From Photorhabdus noenieputensis (lineage in GTDB: Bacteria > Pseudomonadota > Gammaproteobacteria > Enterobacterales > Enterobacteriaceae), in assembly GCF_018448935.1 (NCBI RefSeq), contig NZ_RCWC01000001.1, forward strand, positions 186,001 to 250,000: DNA of 64,000 bases. The letters run 5' to 3'. Shown here piece after piece: positions 56,246 to 64,000 of the stretch (within the stretch, counting starts at the first letter, position 1; each line of letters opens with the position of its first letter). The notes under the pieces were generated by a model. It saw only the letters and a list, made by a program, of their open reading frames with translations. It was not told the DNA's origin and ran no database searches. Position numbers and translations under genes: made by a program.

Positions 56246-56869
56246 ATGAAAGAAAAACATTGGTCAAAAATTCAATTTTTACATGAAGCTGTAACTAATC
56301 CGAATATTGTCATCAAAGGAATTCATAGCTATTATAGCGATTGCTGGAGCGGCGGTTTTGAAGAATCTGTCGTTCGCTATTTATACGGTGATAAAATCAG
56401 TCTTCAATGGGAGTCTAAATGGCCAATTGATAAATTGTATATTGGCGATTACGTTTGCATAGGTGCTGAAACTATCATTCTTATGGGTGGAAACAATACG
56501 CACAGAGCGGATTGGTTCTGTTTATATCCATTCATGGAATATATCGAAGAGGCGTATGTAGGCAAAGGTGACACGCATATTCATGATGGCGTGTGGCTTG
56601 GTATGCGTTCAATGATTATGCCCGGCGTTACTATTGGAGAAGGCGCTATCGTTGCTGTTAATAGCGTTGTCACTAAAGATGTTGAGCCATATAGTATTGT
56701 TGCTGGAACGCCTGCGAAATTAGTTAAATATCGCTTTGAGCCGCACATTATCAATGAGCTACTTGCGTTAAAAATATATGATTGGTCAGAAGAGAAATTT
56801 AATGCTTTAAAACCCTATCTCTGTGCTTCGGATATTAAGGCATTAAGATCTGCTGTAAGATCATATTGA
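56246..56869 (+). CDS. CatB/Vat-type xenobiotic O-acetyltransferase (left-handed beta-helix)
   Basis: A 207-residue hexapeptide-repeat acetyltransferase. The catalytic histidine is H86 in MGGNNTHRADWF, followed by the beta-helix coils GDTHIHDGVWLGMRSMIMPGVTIGEGAIVAVNSVVTKDVEPYSIVAGTPAKLV. Relatives transfer acetyl from acetyl-CoA to chloramphenicol or streptogramin A, so a role in drug resistance or in tailoring of a natural product is likely; substrate unknown. It stands alone, with a terminator downstream and no operon partner, in the block right after tRNA-Gly. ATG 56246; no strong Shine-Dalgarno (AGAGAC upstream). Confidence 0.85.
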   Translation: MKEKHWSKIQFLHEAVTNPNIVIKGIHSYYSDCWSGGFEESVVRYLYGDKISLQWESKWPIDKLYIGDYVCIGAETIILMGGNNTHRADWFCLYPFMEYIEEAYVGKGDTHIHDGVWLGMRSMIMPGVTIGEGAIVAVNSVVTKDVEPYSIVAGTPAKLVKYRFEPHIINELLALKIYDWSEEKFNALKPYLCASDIKALRSAVRSY

Positions 56870-56989
56870 TGGGAATAGTTAATTAGTTCCGTAGAATAAT
56901 TAATTAGGCTTGATTGGACTAATTAAATGTGATTTTTAAAACGTTCTATTATTGAATTATTTAACTGAAATGCATTAATTGTTAGTTTA

Positions 56990-57030
56990 AATACCGTTTC
57001 GGCATTCAAGCCGCAAACGGTATTTATTTA
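56990..57030 (+). terminator. Terminator after the acetyltransferase
   Basis: AATACCGTTT (56990-56999) pairs with AAACGGTATT (57015-57024), with an inner CGG/CCG; TATTTAATATT follows. Confidence 0.75.
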
Positions 57031-57071
57031 ATATTACTTCAATATAAAAGAAAATATGCTACTATCCTCTT

Positions 57072-58067
57072 ATGAAAAGAAAAAATACACCGACGCCACA
57101 TGATGCTATTTTTAAAAAGTTTTTAAGTCATATTGATACCGCCAGAGATTTTCTAGAGATACATTTACCTGCGACATTACGGGCAGTTTGTGATCTTGAT
57201 ACACTGCGATTGGAATCGGGGTCATTTATTGAGGACAATCTGCGGGTACATTATTCCGACATCCTGTATTCACTAAAAACTACGCAGGGTGAGAGCTATG
57301 TGTATTGCGTGATTGAACACCAGAGTTCCCCGGATAAGATGATGGCATTCCGGCTGATGCGTTACAGTATTTCAGCAATGCAATGGCATCTGGAGCAGGG
57401 ACATGAAAAATTGCCGCTGGTTATTCCAGTGTTGTTTTATCACGGAAAAATACGGCCGTATCCGTGGAGCACCAACTGGCTCGACTGCTTTGATGCTTCG
57501 GCTCTGGCGGAAGAGATCTATTCCAGCGCGTTTCCGTTGGTAGATGTGACGGTAATCCCGGATGATGAAATCCTGACGCACAAACGAGTTGCACTACTGG
57601 AAATAGTACAAAAACATATCCGGCAACGTGATATGGCGGAGTTACAGCAAGAGCTGACCATGTTGTTTGCGTATGATTATTATACATATGAGCTGCTAAA
57701 AAGCATGCTAAACTACATATTACTGGTGGGAGATACCGCCGATCCAGAAGGTTTTATCCGGCAACTGGCAGAACAGTTCCCGAAGTATGAGGAGGTACTG
57801 ATGACAATAGCGCAAAGATTGGAACATAAAGCACGTCAAGAAGGGCTTAAGGAAGGGCTTCAAAAATGTCAAGAAGCACGCGAAGAAGGGCTTCAAGAAG
57901 GATTACAGAAAGGTGAAAAAAAAGGTGAAAAGAAAGGTGAAGAGAAAGGTGAAAAACGGGCGAGTCTGAAAATCGCGCGTGCATTGATGGATAATGGTAT
58001 CGATCGTGAAACGATAATGAAAAGTACAGGGTTGAGCCAGAACGAACTTGAACAAATACATCACTGA
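57072..58067 (+). CDS. Rpn-family recombination-promoting nuclease (PD-(D/E)XK)
   Basis: A 331-residue RpnA/YhgA-type protein (old name Transposase_31). The N-terminal part opens PHDAIFKKFLSHIDTARDFLEIHLP, and the nuclease core is YSDILYSLK...YVYCVIEHQSS (D, E, Q residues). The C-terminal 88 residues are a charged, repeat-rich segment (KEG, QEG, KKGEKKGEEKGEK) ending in a small helical motif (ARALMDNGIDRETIMKSTGLSQNELEQI). E. coli Rpn proteins are DNA endonucleases linked to RecA-independent recombination and phage defence. A well-formed internal start (GAGGAGG, ATG 57801) lies in frame at codon 244. A short gene downstream repeats this C-terminal part. ATG 57072 has only a poor Shine-Dalgarno. 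Confidence 0.9.
   Translation: MKRKNTPTPHDAIFKKFLSHIDTARDFLEIHLPATLRAVCDLDTLRLESGSFIEDNLRVHYSDILYSLKTTQGESYVYCVIEHQSSPDKMMAFRLMRYSISAMQWHLEQGHEKLPLVIPVLFYHGKIRPYPWSTNWLDCFDASALAEEIYSSAFPLVDVTVIPDDEILTHKRVALLEIVQKHIRQRDMAELQQELTMLFAYDYYTYELLKSMLNYILLVGDTADPEGFIRQLAEQFPKYEEVLMTIAQRLEHKARQEGLKEGLQKCQEAREEGLQEGLQKGEKKGEKKGEEKGEKRASLKIARALMDNGIDRETIMKSTGLSQNELEQIHH
57801..58067 (+). CDS. Possible in-frame internal product of the rpn gene (RpnS-type intragenic antitoxin)
   Basis: Within rpn, GAGGAGG (57789-57795) sits 5 bases before an in-frame ATG at 57801, a far better initiation site than that of the full gene. It would give an 88-residue protein made of the charged C-terminal segment. It is established for some E. 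coli rpn genes that such an internal small protein binds and blocks the full-length nuclease. Here this is inference from the Shine-Dalgarno and from its conservation in the duplicate at 58167. Confidence 0.55.
   Translation: MTIAQRLEHKARQEGLKEGLQKCQEAREEGLQEGLQKGEKKGEKKGEEKGEKRASLKIARALMDNGIDRETIMKSTGLSQNELEQIHH
57909..57956 (+). repeat. Short tandem repeat in rpn coding sequence
   Basis: Four imperfect copies of a 12-base unit like AAAGGTGAAAAG (57910-57956) encode KGEKKGEKKGEEKGEK. Such runs are prone to gain or loss of units; changes in multiples of 12 keep frame. Confidence 0.75.
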
Positions 58068-58166
58068 TTCGTGCTGAGAGCCTTAATCGGTATTTAAAGA
58101 TTCGTGTTAGAAGAGGGGCTTGTCTGGTAACTGGCAGAACAGTCCCTGAAATATGAGGAGGTATTG

Positions 58167-58412
58167 ATGACAATAGCGCAAAGATTGGAACATAAAGCAC
58201 GTCAAGAAGGATATCAAGAAGCATGCCGAAAAGCATATCGAGAAGCATATCGAAAAGCATATCGAGAAGGATACAGAAAAGGATTACAGATAGGTAGAAA
58301 ACTGGCGCTTGTGAAAATCGTGTATGCAATGATAGACAATGGTATAGACCATGAAACGATAATTAAAATCATTGTGATGAGCCGGAATAAGATTGAACAA
58401 ATAGCTGATTAA
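58167..58412 (+). CDS. Free-standing duplicate of the Rpn C-terminal segment (candidate antitoxin-like protein)
   Basis: An 81-residue protein starting MTIAQRLEHKARQEG, the same as the internal rpn start, with the same GAGGAGG (58155-58161) 5 bases before ATG 58167. DNA from about 58110 copies the rpn sequence from about 57750, including the codons before the start, which have no open frame here because the nuclease part is missing. The charged repeat region has diverged (KAYREAYRKAYREGYRKG instead of KGEKKGE), while the C-terminal helical motif (AMIDNGIDHETIIKI.VMSRNKIEQI) is recognisable. It is either a decayed partial duplication or a second, separately expressed copy of the intragenic antitoxin; the intact start and frame favour the latter. 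Confidence 0.6.
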   Translation: MTIAQRLEHKARQEGYQEACRKAYREAYRKAYREGYRKGLQIGRKLALVKIVYAMIDNGIDHETIIKIIVMSRNKIEQIAD

Positions 58413-58812
58413 CTTATGCTGACACTTTATTGGCATGAAAATTCGTGTAAATAAGTGGGCAAAATTTCACATATAAGCGGTATATTATTTGGATAAGTTT
58501 GAAATCATACTTTTTCTGTCGGGTATTAAGCTTTTTAATTGAAATAGTATTTGAATAATTAAAGAATATTCCTCAAATAGAATATTCGAAACATCGTAAT
58601 CCAATAAATTTTCTCTTGGAAGCGGCAACCGGATTGGTTGCCTATACCGTTTAATCTAAAAAAATAAATCTGGATTTATGCACCTATGAATTAGTCGTTC
58701 TTGGAACAGAAAGTATTGCCGTTATTGGTAAACGATCGATCGCTGAAATAAATCTGTTTAAGTTGTTGGCAAGGATAAAACAGATTAATTAAGCCATCAT
58801 ACGAAAATAGAT
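58413..58812. other. Intergenic region with a possible coding remnant
   Basis: No intact gene. In two frames, short stretches look coding ([14 protein letters not shown] near 58603-58645; LCTYELVVLGTESIAVIGKRS near 58678-58740), separated by a frame break, suggesting a decayed gene end. I do not recognise it. Confidence 0.4.
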
Positions 58813-59580
58813 TCAGTAGATATCTGATATTCTTTTGGCGCTTTTAATTAAGATTTCTTTGTAATCAGGTGTCTGTTTTTCCACATTGGAAAATATAGCT
58901 TGAAGCATGGCATGAGTTATTTCGTTGTCGGCGAATTCTGGCATGCCGCTATTGAACGGTGGTTCTGGGCTATATTGCATCGCTAGTTGGACTGCTTGGG
59001 CATATTTTTCACCTTTGATTTCAGCAAGCAATGTTAAACCGAAATCAATACCTGCGGTGACTCCACCTCCAGTAACCCGGTTCCTATCAATAACGACTCT
59101 TTTATTAACCGGTATTGCCCCGAATTCGTTGAGATCGTCTATCATCGACCAATGAGTTGCCGCCTGATACCCTTTTAGCAAGCCTGCGGCCCCTAACAGG
59201 ATAGATCCTGTACACACGCTGGTGACCCAAGATGCTTTACTTCCCACTTTATGTATCCAATCAAGCATGTCTAATTCGGCAAGCAAAGCATAAGGATTTC
59301 CTGTACCGGGAACACACAAAATATCCACTTTATCTAACTGCTCAAACGTAATGCTTGGTGAGAATGATATGTGTGTCAGCTCAGTACGTACCGGAAGTAA
59401 ATCGCGCCAGACATATTCAATATTTAACCATCCTCCTACTTCAAGAACTGTCGCGGGACCAATCATATCAAGTGGCGTCATGCCTGGGAAAATGACAAAA
59501 GCGAGAGTGGGTTTTTCTCCAGACGATGTATTCATTAATGAAGATAATGCCGCAGGATATTCCTTAGATGTGTTTTTCAT
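58813..59580 (-). CDS. DJ-1/PfpI-family protein (isonitrile-hydratase-like)
   Basis: A 255-residue class I glutamine-amidotransferase-like protein. The nucleophile-elbow cysteine is C123 in TSVCTGSILLGAAGLL, with ATHWSMIDDL after it and the TGGGVTAGIDFGLTLL helix typical of the ThiJ/InhA group. The best-studied relative hydrates isonitriles to N-substituted formamides, which would be relevant because Photorhabdus makes isocyanides, but other members are amidases or have no known substrate. It has an N-terminal extension of about 20 residues. ATG 59580 has AGGAAA upstream. It diverges from the GlxA-type regulator at 59883, with an ERIC between, and may be its target. Confidence 0.82.
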   Translation of the reverse strand: MKNTSKEYPAALSSLMNTSSGEKPTLAFVIFPGMTPLDMIGPATVLEVGGWLNIEYVWRDLLPVRTELTHISFSPSITFEQLDKVDILCVPGTGNPYALLAELDMLDWIHKVGSKASWVTSVCTGSILLGAAGLLKGYQAATHWSMIDDLNEFGAIPVNKRVVIDRNRVTGGGVTAGIDFGLTLLAEIKGEKYAQAVQLAMQYSPEPPFNSGMPEFADNEITHAMLQAIFSNVEKQTPDYKEILIKSAKRISDIY

Positions 59581-59679
59581 GGAGAAGTTTTCCTTAATCG
59601 AGATTGAAAAGAGAACTGAAATTCATATGCCGCTATTGTTAGCGATCGCTGAATATCTGTATTCCCGGTAGTAAATTGA

Positions 59680-59806
59680 TATACCCGTCATCTTTCAAGT
59701 TGCCTCTTTGTTGGCTGCACTCGCTCACCCCGGTCACATAGTTTGCTATGCTCCCGGGGATTCACTCCTTTGCCGTCGCGATGCATCTTGAAATCCATAG
59801 GGTATA
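59680..59806 (-). repeat. ERIC element, exactly 127 bp
   Basis: Complete ERIC from TATACCCGTCATC to CATAGGGTATA. It lies between the divergent DJ-1 gene and the GlxA-type regulator and therefore within or next to their promoters. Confidence 0.92.
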
Positions 59807-59882
59807 GAACAACTGTAACCGTAAACCAATTGGCGTATATGCCAATATTGCGACGATTTACGCCAAGTGCCATAATTGCCTT

Positions 59883-60854
59883 ATGGACATTAAAACTCTC
59901 TATTTTCTGATTTTCCCCAACGTAAATCTGCTGGACTTCTCAGGACCATTGCAGGTTTTTACCACAGCCAATGAGCTGGCAGAGAAGTTTGGTTACAGAC
60001 GGCCCTACGCCATAAAAGTCGTGGCTTGTGATCCCGGACAGGTAATGACGCAGGCCGGAATAACTGTGCAGGCAGAACCTCTACCTAAGTTGGATTCTCC
60101 CGCCGATACTCTGATTGTTGCTGGGGGCATTGGCGTTGAGTCAGCGGCGAACCATCCGCCATTGCGTAATTGGTTAAAGGGACATGCATCGCTGACTAGG
60201 CGTATTGTGTCTGTATGCAGTGGGGCATTCATTCTGGCTGCTTGCGGGTTGCTTGATGGCCGCAGAGTCGTTACGCATTGGAGCAATTGCGCTGAATTGG
60301 CCCAACGTTACAGTAAATTGCGGGTAGAATGTGATCCTATTTTTATTCAGGATGGCCCGGTGTGGACTTCTGCCGGTGTCACCGCAGGCATCGATCTGGC
60401 TCTAGCCTTGCTGGAGGAAGATCTCGGTCATAAACTGGCACTGGATGTTGCGAGGAATCTCGTTATGTTTCTCAAGCGTCCTGGTGGACAGGAACAGTTT
60501 AGTGCTCCATTGGCATTACAAAGCAGTACGAGTAAATTTGCAGATCTGCACGCTTGGATGACTAACAATTTGGCGGGAGACCTTTCAGTGGCGGCTTTGG
60601 CCGCTCGTGCCAATATGAGTGAGCGTAGCTTCGTGCGTCACTACAACCAACATGCGGGGATTACGCCAGCCAAAGCGGTGGAGCGATTCCGCCTGGAAGC
60701 GGCGCGTCACCTTTTGGTTGAATCTACTCTGTCGCTCAAGTGTATAGCCTCCCGTTGCGGTTTTGGCTGTGAAGATACTTTACGCCGCAGTTTCTTCCGG
60801 GCGTTCAGTTGCACTCCACAGGACTACCGTAAACACTTCAAGACGACATTTTAG
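59883..60854 (+). CDS. GlxA-family transcriptional regulator (DJ-1-like domain + AraC HTH)
   Basis: A 323-residue regulator. Residues 1 to about 190 are a DJ-1/PfpI-like ligand-sensing domain (C112 in VCSGAFILAACGLLDG; VTHW; TSAGVTAGIDLALALLEEDLG). Residues about 215-320 are an AraC/XylS DNA-binding domain (LAARANMSERSFVRHYNQHAG and CIASRCGFGCEDTLRRSFFRAFSCTPQDYRK). GlxA-type proteins often control nearby amine or quaternary-ammonium catabolism genes. Here the divergent neighbour is itself a DJ-1-family enzyme, a plausible target. The stop codon directly abuts the convergent prpR stop with no base between. Confidence 0.9.
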   Translation: MDIKTLYFLIFPNVNLLDFSGPLQVFTTANELAEKFGYRRPYAIKVVACDPGQVMTQAGITVQAEPLPKLDSPADTLIVAGGIGVESAANHPPLRNWLKGHASLTRRIVSVCSGAFILAACGLLDGRRVVTHWSNCAELAQRYSKLRVECDPIFIQDGPVWTSAGVTAGIDLALALLEEDLGHKLALDVARNLVMFLKRPGGQEQFSAPLALQSSTSKFADLHAWMTNNLAGDLSVAALAARANMSERSFVRHYNQHAGITPAKAVERFRLEAARHLLVESTLSLKCIASRCGFGCEDTLRRSFFRAFSCTPQDYRKHFKTTF

Positions 60855-62516
60855 TTATTTATTCTCTTTCTCTGCCATCTCCTTCTTCAATCGTCGCCAC
60901 AACGTAGTACGGCTAATCCCCAGATATTCCGCGGTTGCATGGTGATTACCAGAAAACCGTTTCAAGGTTTCATGAGCTGAAAGTGGTGCAACAAGTGAAG
61001 ATTGTTGAGTTAAAGAAGGGAAATACTTCGTACTTTTTTCTGCCAGCTTGAGTGTAGATTGGCGCTCCGGTGAAAGCGCTAATATCAATTTTGGTGTTAA
61101 GGTATGCTCTGGATGAGCACTGAGGTATAACGTGAGCCGCTCCATAAGATTACGTAGCTCCCGGACATTGCCGGGCCAGTGATAGGCTTGCAATGTCTCC
61201 TGACAGGCAGCAAGCTCTTGCACTCTTGATTGTGATACCGGCAAATTTAATGCAGCAAATGCTCGTCGCAGATATTCCAGCGCCAATATACCAATATCGT
61301 GACCTCTTTCTCTGAGGGCTGGAATGTTGATCCGCAATACGCTCAGGCGATAGAACAGGTCTGTTCGAAAACGCCCTTCTTGAACCCAAGTATCCAAATC
61401 GCAATGTGTGGCGCAGATGATCCGAACATCAACGGCAATGGGGCGGTGTCCTCCTACTCTGACAACGGATTTTTCTTCCAGTACCCGCAATAGTCGTGTT
61501 TGAAGAGGCAGTGGCATTTCACCAATTTCATCCAGAAATAGCGTGCCTCGATGCGCAACTTCAAAAAGACCTGCTCGCCCTCCACGTCGTGAACCGGTGA
61601 AAGCCCCTTCTTCATAACCAAACAATTCAGCTTCCAATAGGGATTCAGCAATGGCACCACAGTTAACGGCGACAAACGGGCGTTGATGTTTACCTGCAAT
61701 CTGACCATATCGCAGAGCGTATTCATGGTGAATAGCTTGTGCCACCAGCTCCTTCCCTGTACCACTTTCCCCTTGTATTAGCACTGTGGCAGGCGAGCGG
61801 GCGTATAGCATAATAGTGTTGCGCACATGTTCCATTACCGCTGAATCTCCCCGGATATCATTGAGAGTATGGCGGGTACGTAAACTATTCTCGGTTGAAT
61901 AGGCAGAAATTGAAGCTTGGTTGAGCTTGGTCATTCTGGCGATATCCAATGCATCATGGAATGCCTGGCGAATAGAATCAGCAGAGTAGACGAAGACACC
62001 CACCAATTCAGCTTCATAGGCGAGATCGGTAATTAGCCCGGGACCGACAATTACTTTAATGCCGATGGCTTTTAGTGCATTGACTTGGGCCCGTGCATCT
62101 TCTTCCGTTACGTAACTGCGTTGTTCAATACGTAAGTTGAACCGTTGCTGAAATTCTTCTAGCGCAGGTAATGTATGCTGATAGGTGATAACACCAATAC
62201 GTGAACTGATTTGTCGTGCACGGGCCAATGCCTGCATAAAATCAAAACCGCTGGCCTTAGCAATGATGACGGGTACTGACAAACGGCTTTTAAGATAGGC
62301 ACCATTAGAGCCGGCACAGAGCACGGCATCACAACATTCAGTTGTTAACCGTTGACGAATATGTTGAACCGCATTTTCAAACCCAAGTTGGATCGGCGTG
62401 ATATTGGCCTGATGATCGAACTCTGGTGTGATATCACGGAAGAGATCAAAAAGACGGGAAACAGATACTGTCCAAATGATCGGTTTATCACGTTCTGCTG
62501 ATGGTGTTTCTGCCAT
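60855..62516 (-). CDS. prpR: Propionate catabolism operon regulator PrpR (sigma-54 activator)
   Basis: A 553-residue enhancer-binding protein. N-terminal PrpR_N sensor domain (about 1-200), which in E. coli/Salmonella responds to 2-methylcitrate; AAA+ domain (about 225-455) with Walker A GESGTGKE, the sigma-54 contact GAFTGS in [18 protein letters not shown], and FLDEIGEM; and a C-terminal Fis-type helix-turn-helix ([20 protein letters not shown]). Slightly longer than E. coli PrpR because of a loop between the AAA+ and HTH parts. Divergent from prpB; the 310-base region between carries a sigma-54 promoter and probable PrpR sites. Confidence 0.95.
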   Translation of the reverse strand: MAETPSAERDKPIIWTVSVSRLFDLFRDITPEFDHQANITPIQLGFENAVQHIRQRLTTECCDAVLCAGSNGAYLKSRLSVPVIIAKASGFDFMQALARARQISSRIGVITYQHTLPALEEFQQRFNLRIEQRSYVTEEDARAQVNALKAIGIKVIVGPGLITDLAYEAELVGVFVYSADSIRQAFHDALDIARMTKLNQASISAYSTENSLRTRHTLNDIRGDSAVMEHVRNTIMLYARSPATVLIQGESGTGKELVAQAIHHEYALRYGQIAGKHQRPFVAVNCGAIAESLLEAELFGYEEGAFTGSRRGGRAGLFEVAHRGTLFLDEIGEMPLPLQTRLLRVLEEKSVVRVGGHRPIAVDVRIICATHCDLDTWVQEGRFRTDLFYRLSVLRINIPALRERGHDIGILALEYLRRAFAALNLPVSQSRVQELAACQETLQAYHWPGNVRELRNLMERLTLYLSAHPEHTLTPKLILALSPERQSTLKLAEKSTKYFPSLTQQSSLVAPLSAHETLKRFSGNHHATAEYLGISRTTLWRRLKKEMAEKENK

Positions 62517-62577
62517 GCTATTCCTCTATCTATATGCCTATATGATGTTTTCGCTTTTCCCACCACAATAATTCAAT

Positions 62578-62643
62578 GTTTCGCAATTGTTTCGTTAATG
62601 TTTCATGGAAACGTAATTGATTCATTATGAAACAGATGGATTT
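62578..62643 (+). promoter_or_regulatory. Candidate PrpR upstream activating sites
   Basis: Repeated TGTTTC-type half sites: TGTTTCGCAATTGTTTCG (62578-62595), the palindrome GTTTCATGGAAAC (62600-62612) and TTCATTATGAA (62631-62641). They lie about 130-190 bases upstream of the sigma-54 promoter, a normal enhancer distance. Confidence 0.6.
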
Positions 62644-62768
62644 CTCTATCAATGGTACTTTTCCACAAGCTAATAAATATCTTTAGTACTACTTTTCAAT
62701 TAAAAAACAAAATATTAACTTTTTATTTTGTTTGTTTTTTTAAAGCCGCCAGCCATTTTTTATTTTAT

Positions 62769-62784
62769 TGGTACGAATATTGCT
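62769..62784 (+). promoter_or_regulatory. Sigma-54 promoter of prpBC
   Basis: TGGTACGAATATTGCT (62769-62784) matches the -24/-12 consensus TGGCACN5TTGCW; GG and GC are exactly 12 bases apart. Transcription should start near 62795. Confidence 0.85.
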
Positions 62785-62826
62785 AGATAACAAATGCGTT
62801 TCATTATAATAACAATGAGGTCATGT

Positions 62827-63717
62827 ATGACGTTTTCCTCGGCCGGTTTGGCGTTTCGTCAGGCTATAGAAGCTGAATCCCCACTACAGGTTGTTGGTGC
62901 CATTAATGCGAATCATGCGTTGCTGGCGAAACGGGCGGGCTATAAAGCTATCTATCTTTCTGGTGGCGGTGTATCGGCAGGTTCGTTGGGTATGCCTGAT
63001 CTGGGAATTTCAACGCTGGATGATGTGTTAATAGATATCCGTCGTATTACAGACGTATGCGATTTGCCATTGTTGGTGGATGCTGATATCGGTTTTGGCT
63101 CTTCTGCCTTTAATGTGGCCCGTACAGTGCGCTCAATGATCAAAGCAGGAGCTGCGGGGTTGCACATTGAGGATCAGGTCGGTGCGAAACGCTGTGGTCA
63201 TCGCCCGAATAAAGAGATTGTATCCAAAGAGGAAATGGTTGATCGCATCAAGGCCGCAGTCGATGTCCGTACTGATAAAAATTTTGTCATTATGGCTCGC
63301 ACCGATGCTTTGGCTGTTGAAGGATTAGCAGCGGCCCTTGATCGGGCGCAAGCCTATATCGAAGCCGGGGCAGATATGCTATTCCCTGAGGCGATCACTG
63401 AGTTACACATGTATAAAGCATTTGCGTCAACAACCAGGGTTCCTGTACTAGCCAACATCACTGAATTTGGTGCGACACCACTTTTCACGATTGAAGAATT
63501 GAAAAGTGTGGATGTCTCCATTGCCCTTTACCCACTTTCTGCTTTCCGGGCAATGAATAAGGCAGCCGAGCAGGTTTACACTACACTCCGCCGCGAAGGG
63601 ACACAGAAGAGTGTGATTAGCATGATGCAGACTCGCAACGAGTTATACGAAAGCATCAACTACTACGATTTTGAACAAAAACTGGATCTGCTTTTCTCCC
63701 AGAAAAAATCTCAATGA
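62827..63717 (+). CDS. prpB: 2-methylisocitrate lyase
   Basis: A 296-residue enzyme that splits 2-methylisocitrate into pyruvate and succinate in propionate catabolism. The isocitrate-lyase-family core is intact: [28 protein letters not shown], the catalytic KRCGH motif ([15 protein letters not shown]) and [12 protein letters not shown] chose ATG 62827 (GAGG 6 bases upstream) since it gives the same length as E. coli PrpB; the frame opens at 62794 but that would lie at the transcription start. First gene of prpBC(D), under the sigma-54 promoter. Confidence 0.97.
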   Translation: MTFSSAGLAFRQAIEAESPLQVVGAINANHALLAKRAGYKAIYLSGGGVSAGSLGMPDLGISTLDDVLIDIRRITDVCDLPLLVDADIGFGSSAFNVARTVRSMIKAGAAGLHIEDQVGAKRCGHRPNKEIVSKEEMVDRIKAAVDVRTDKNFVIMARTDALAVEGLAAALDRAQAYIEAGADMLFPEAITELHMYKAFASTTRVPVLANITEFGATPLFTIEELKSVDVSIALYPLSAFRAMNKAAEQVYTTLRREGTQKSVISMMQTRNELYESINYYDFEQKLDLLFSQKKSQ

Positions 63718-63777
63718 CGGACATCCCCACCTAATTTCGTCGTTTTATATGGCATAAAAACAGTAGAGGTGATACCC

Positions 63778-64000
63778 ATGAGCGAACAGAACACGATGAC
63801 TGAGTTAACCACTTTCAAGCCTAAAAAATCTGTAGCCCTTTCTGGCGTCAGTGCGGGTAACACGGCACTTTGTACAGTAGGAAAAAACGGTAATGATCTG
63901 CACTACCGTGGTTACGATATTCTTGATCTTGCAACCCAGTGTGAATTTGAAGAAGTTGCATACCTGCTGATCCACGAAAAATTGCCTTCCTACGCTGAAT
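63778..64000 (+). CDS. prpC: 2-methylcitrate synthase, 5' part (continues past the window)
   Basis: The first 74 codons of PrpC, which condenses propionyl-CoA with oxaloacetate. The N-terminus (KPKKSVALSGVSAGNTALCTVGK..NDLHYRGYDILDLA..CEFEEVAYLLIHEKLP) matches E. coli PrpC closely from memory. AGAGGTGA lies about 6 bases before ATG 63778, and the gene is 60 bases after prpB. The window ends here, so the catalytic residues are not visible. Confidence 0.95.
   Translation, partial: MSEQNTMTELTTFKPKKSVALSGVSAGNTALCTVGKNGNDLHYRGYDILDLATQCEFEEVAYLLIHEKLPSYAE

Noticed and set aside
55926..60854. Integrative element with tRNA-Gly as attachment site
   Set aside because: No integrase gene and no second copy of the tRNA 3' end were found in the window.

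Overview
The window looks like chromosome of an entomopathogenic enterobacterium, most likely Photorhabdus. The housekeeping genes are close to their Escherichia coli counterparts in length and motifs. The DNA is AT-rich, at least eight ERIC elements are scattered between genes, and core blocks alternate with large accessory blocks (a polymorphic-toxin locus, a secondary-metabolite cluster, amplified glycine-rich genes with a PKS).

Layout. (1) 173-4745: the glycine-cleavage operon gcvT-gcvH-gcvP. (2) 5319-17158: a two-partner-secretion/CDI-type locus. It holds a decayed tpsB stub, a 3010-residue TpsA exoprotein with three copies of the TPS secretion domain and a C-terminal toxin resembling Ntox50, its immunity gene, and two displaced 'orphan' toxin tails. 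One tail is a deaminase-like toxin with its own immunity gene; the other is a truncated tail. (3) 17159-19083: AT-rich non-coding DNA. (4) 19084-27550: a seven-gene operon-like cluster (FAD oxidoreductase, PrmC-like methyltransferase, alpha-oxoamine synthase, PapB/PapA/PapC-type enzymes for p-aminophenylpyruvate, DHA2-type exporter), probably for an aminophenyl-derived metabolite.

(5) 27584-46380: six paralogous glycine-rich/collagen-like genes (A-F), each behind a strongly conserved, structured leader. A single-module type I PKS (KS-AT-DH-KR-ACP) lies after the third, and a roughly 80-bp remnant of a second PKS lies after the sixth. This is best read as tandem duplication of a '[three Gly-rich genes + PKS]' cassette followed by loss of the second PKS. 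The product and role of the cassette are unknown. It is my best candidate for an undescribed system here.

(6) 46409-55999: core genes (HD hydrolase, ygfZ, sdhE-cptA, fldB, xerD-dsbC-recJ-prfB-lysS, tRNA-Gly(CCC)). prfB carries the classical +1 frameshift. (7) 56246-60854: a small accessory block with a CatB-type acetyltransferase, an Rpn nuclease with a well-formed internal start plus a free-standing duplicate of that C-terminal part, a DJ-1/PfpI protein and a divergent GlxA-type regulator. (8) 60855-64000: the propionate (2-methylcitrate) locus prpR / prpB-prpC, with a sigma-54 promoter and PrpR-type upstream sites; prpC runs off the window.

All assignments come from reading sequence and recalled family motifs; no database search was run.
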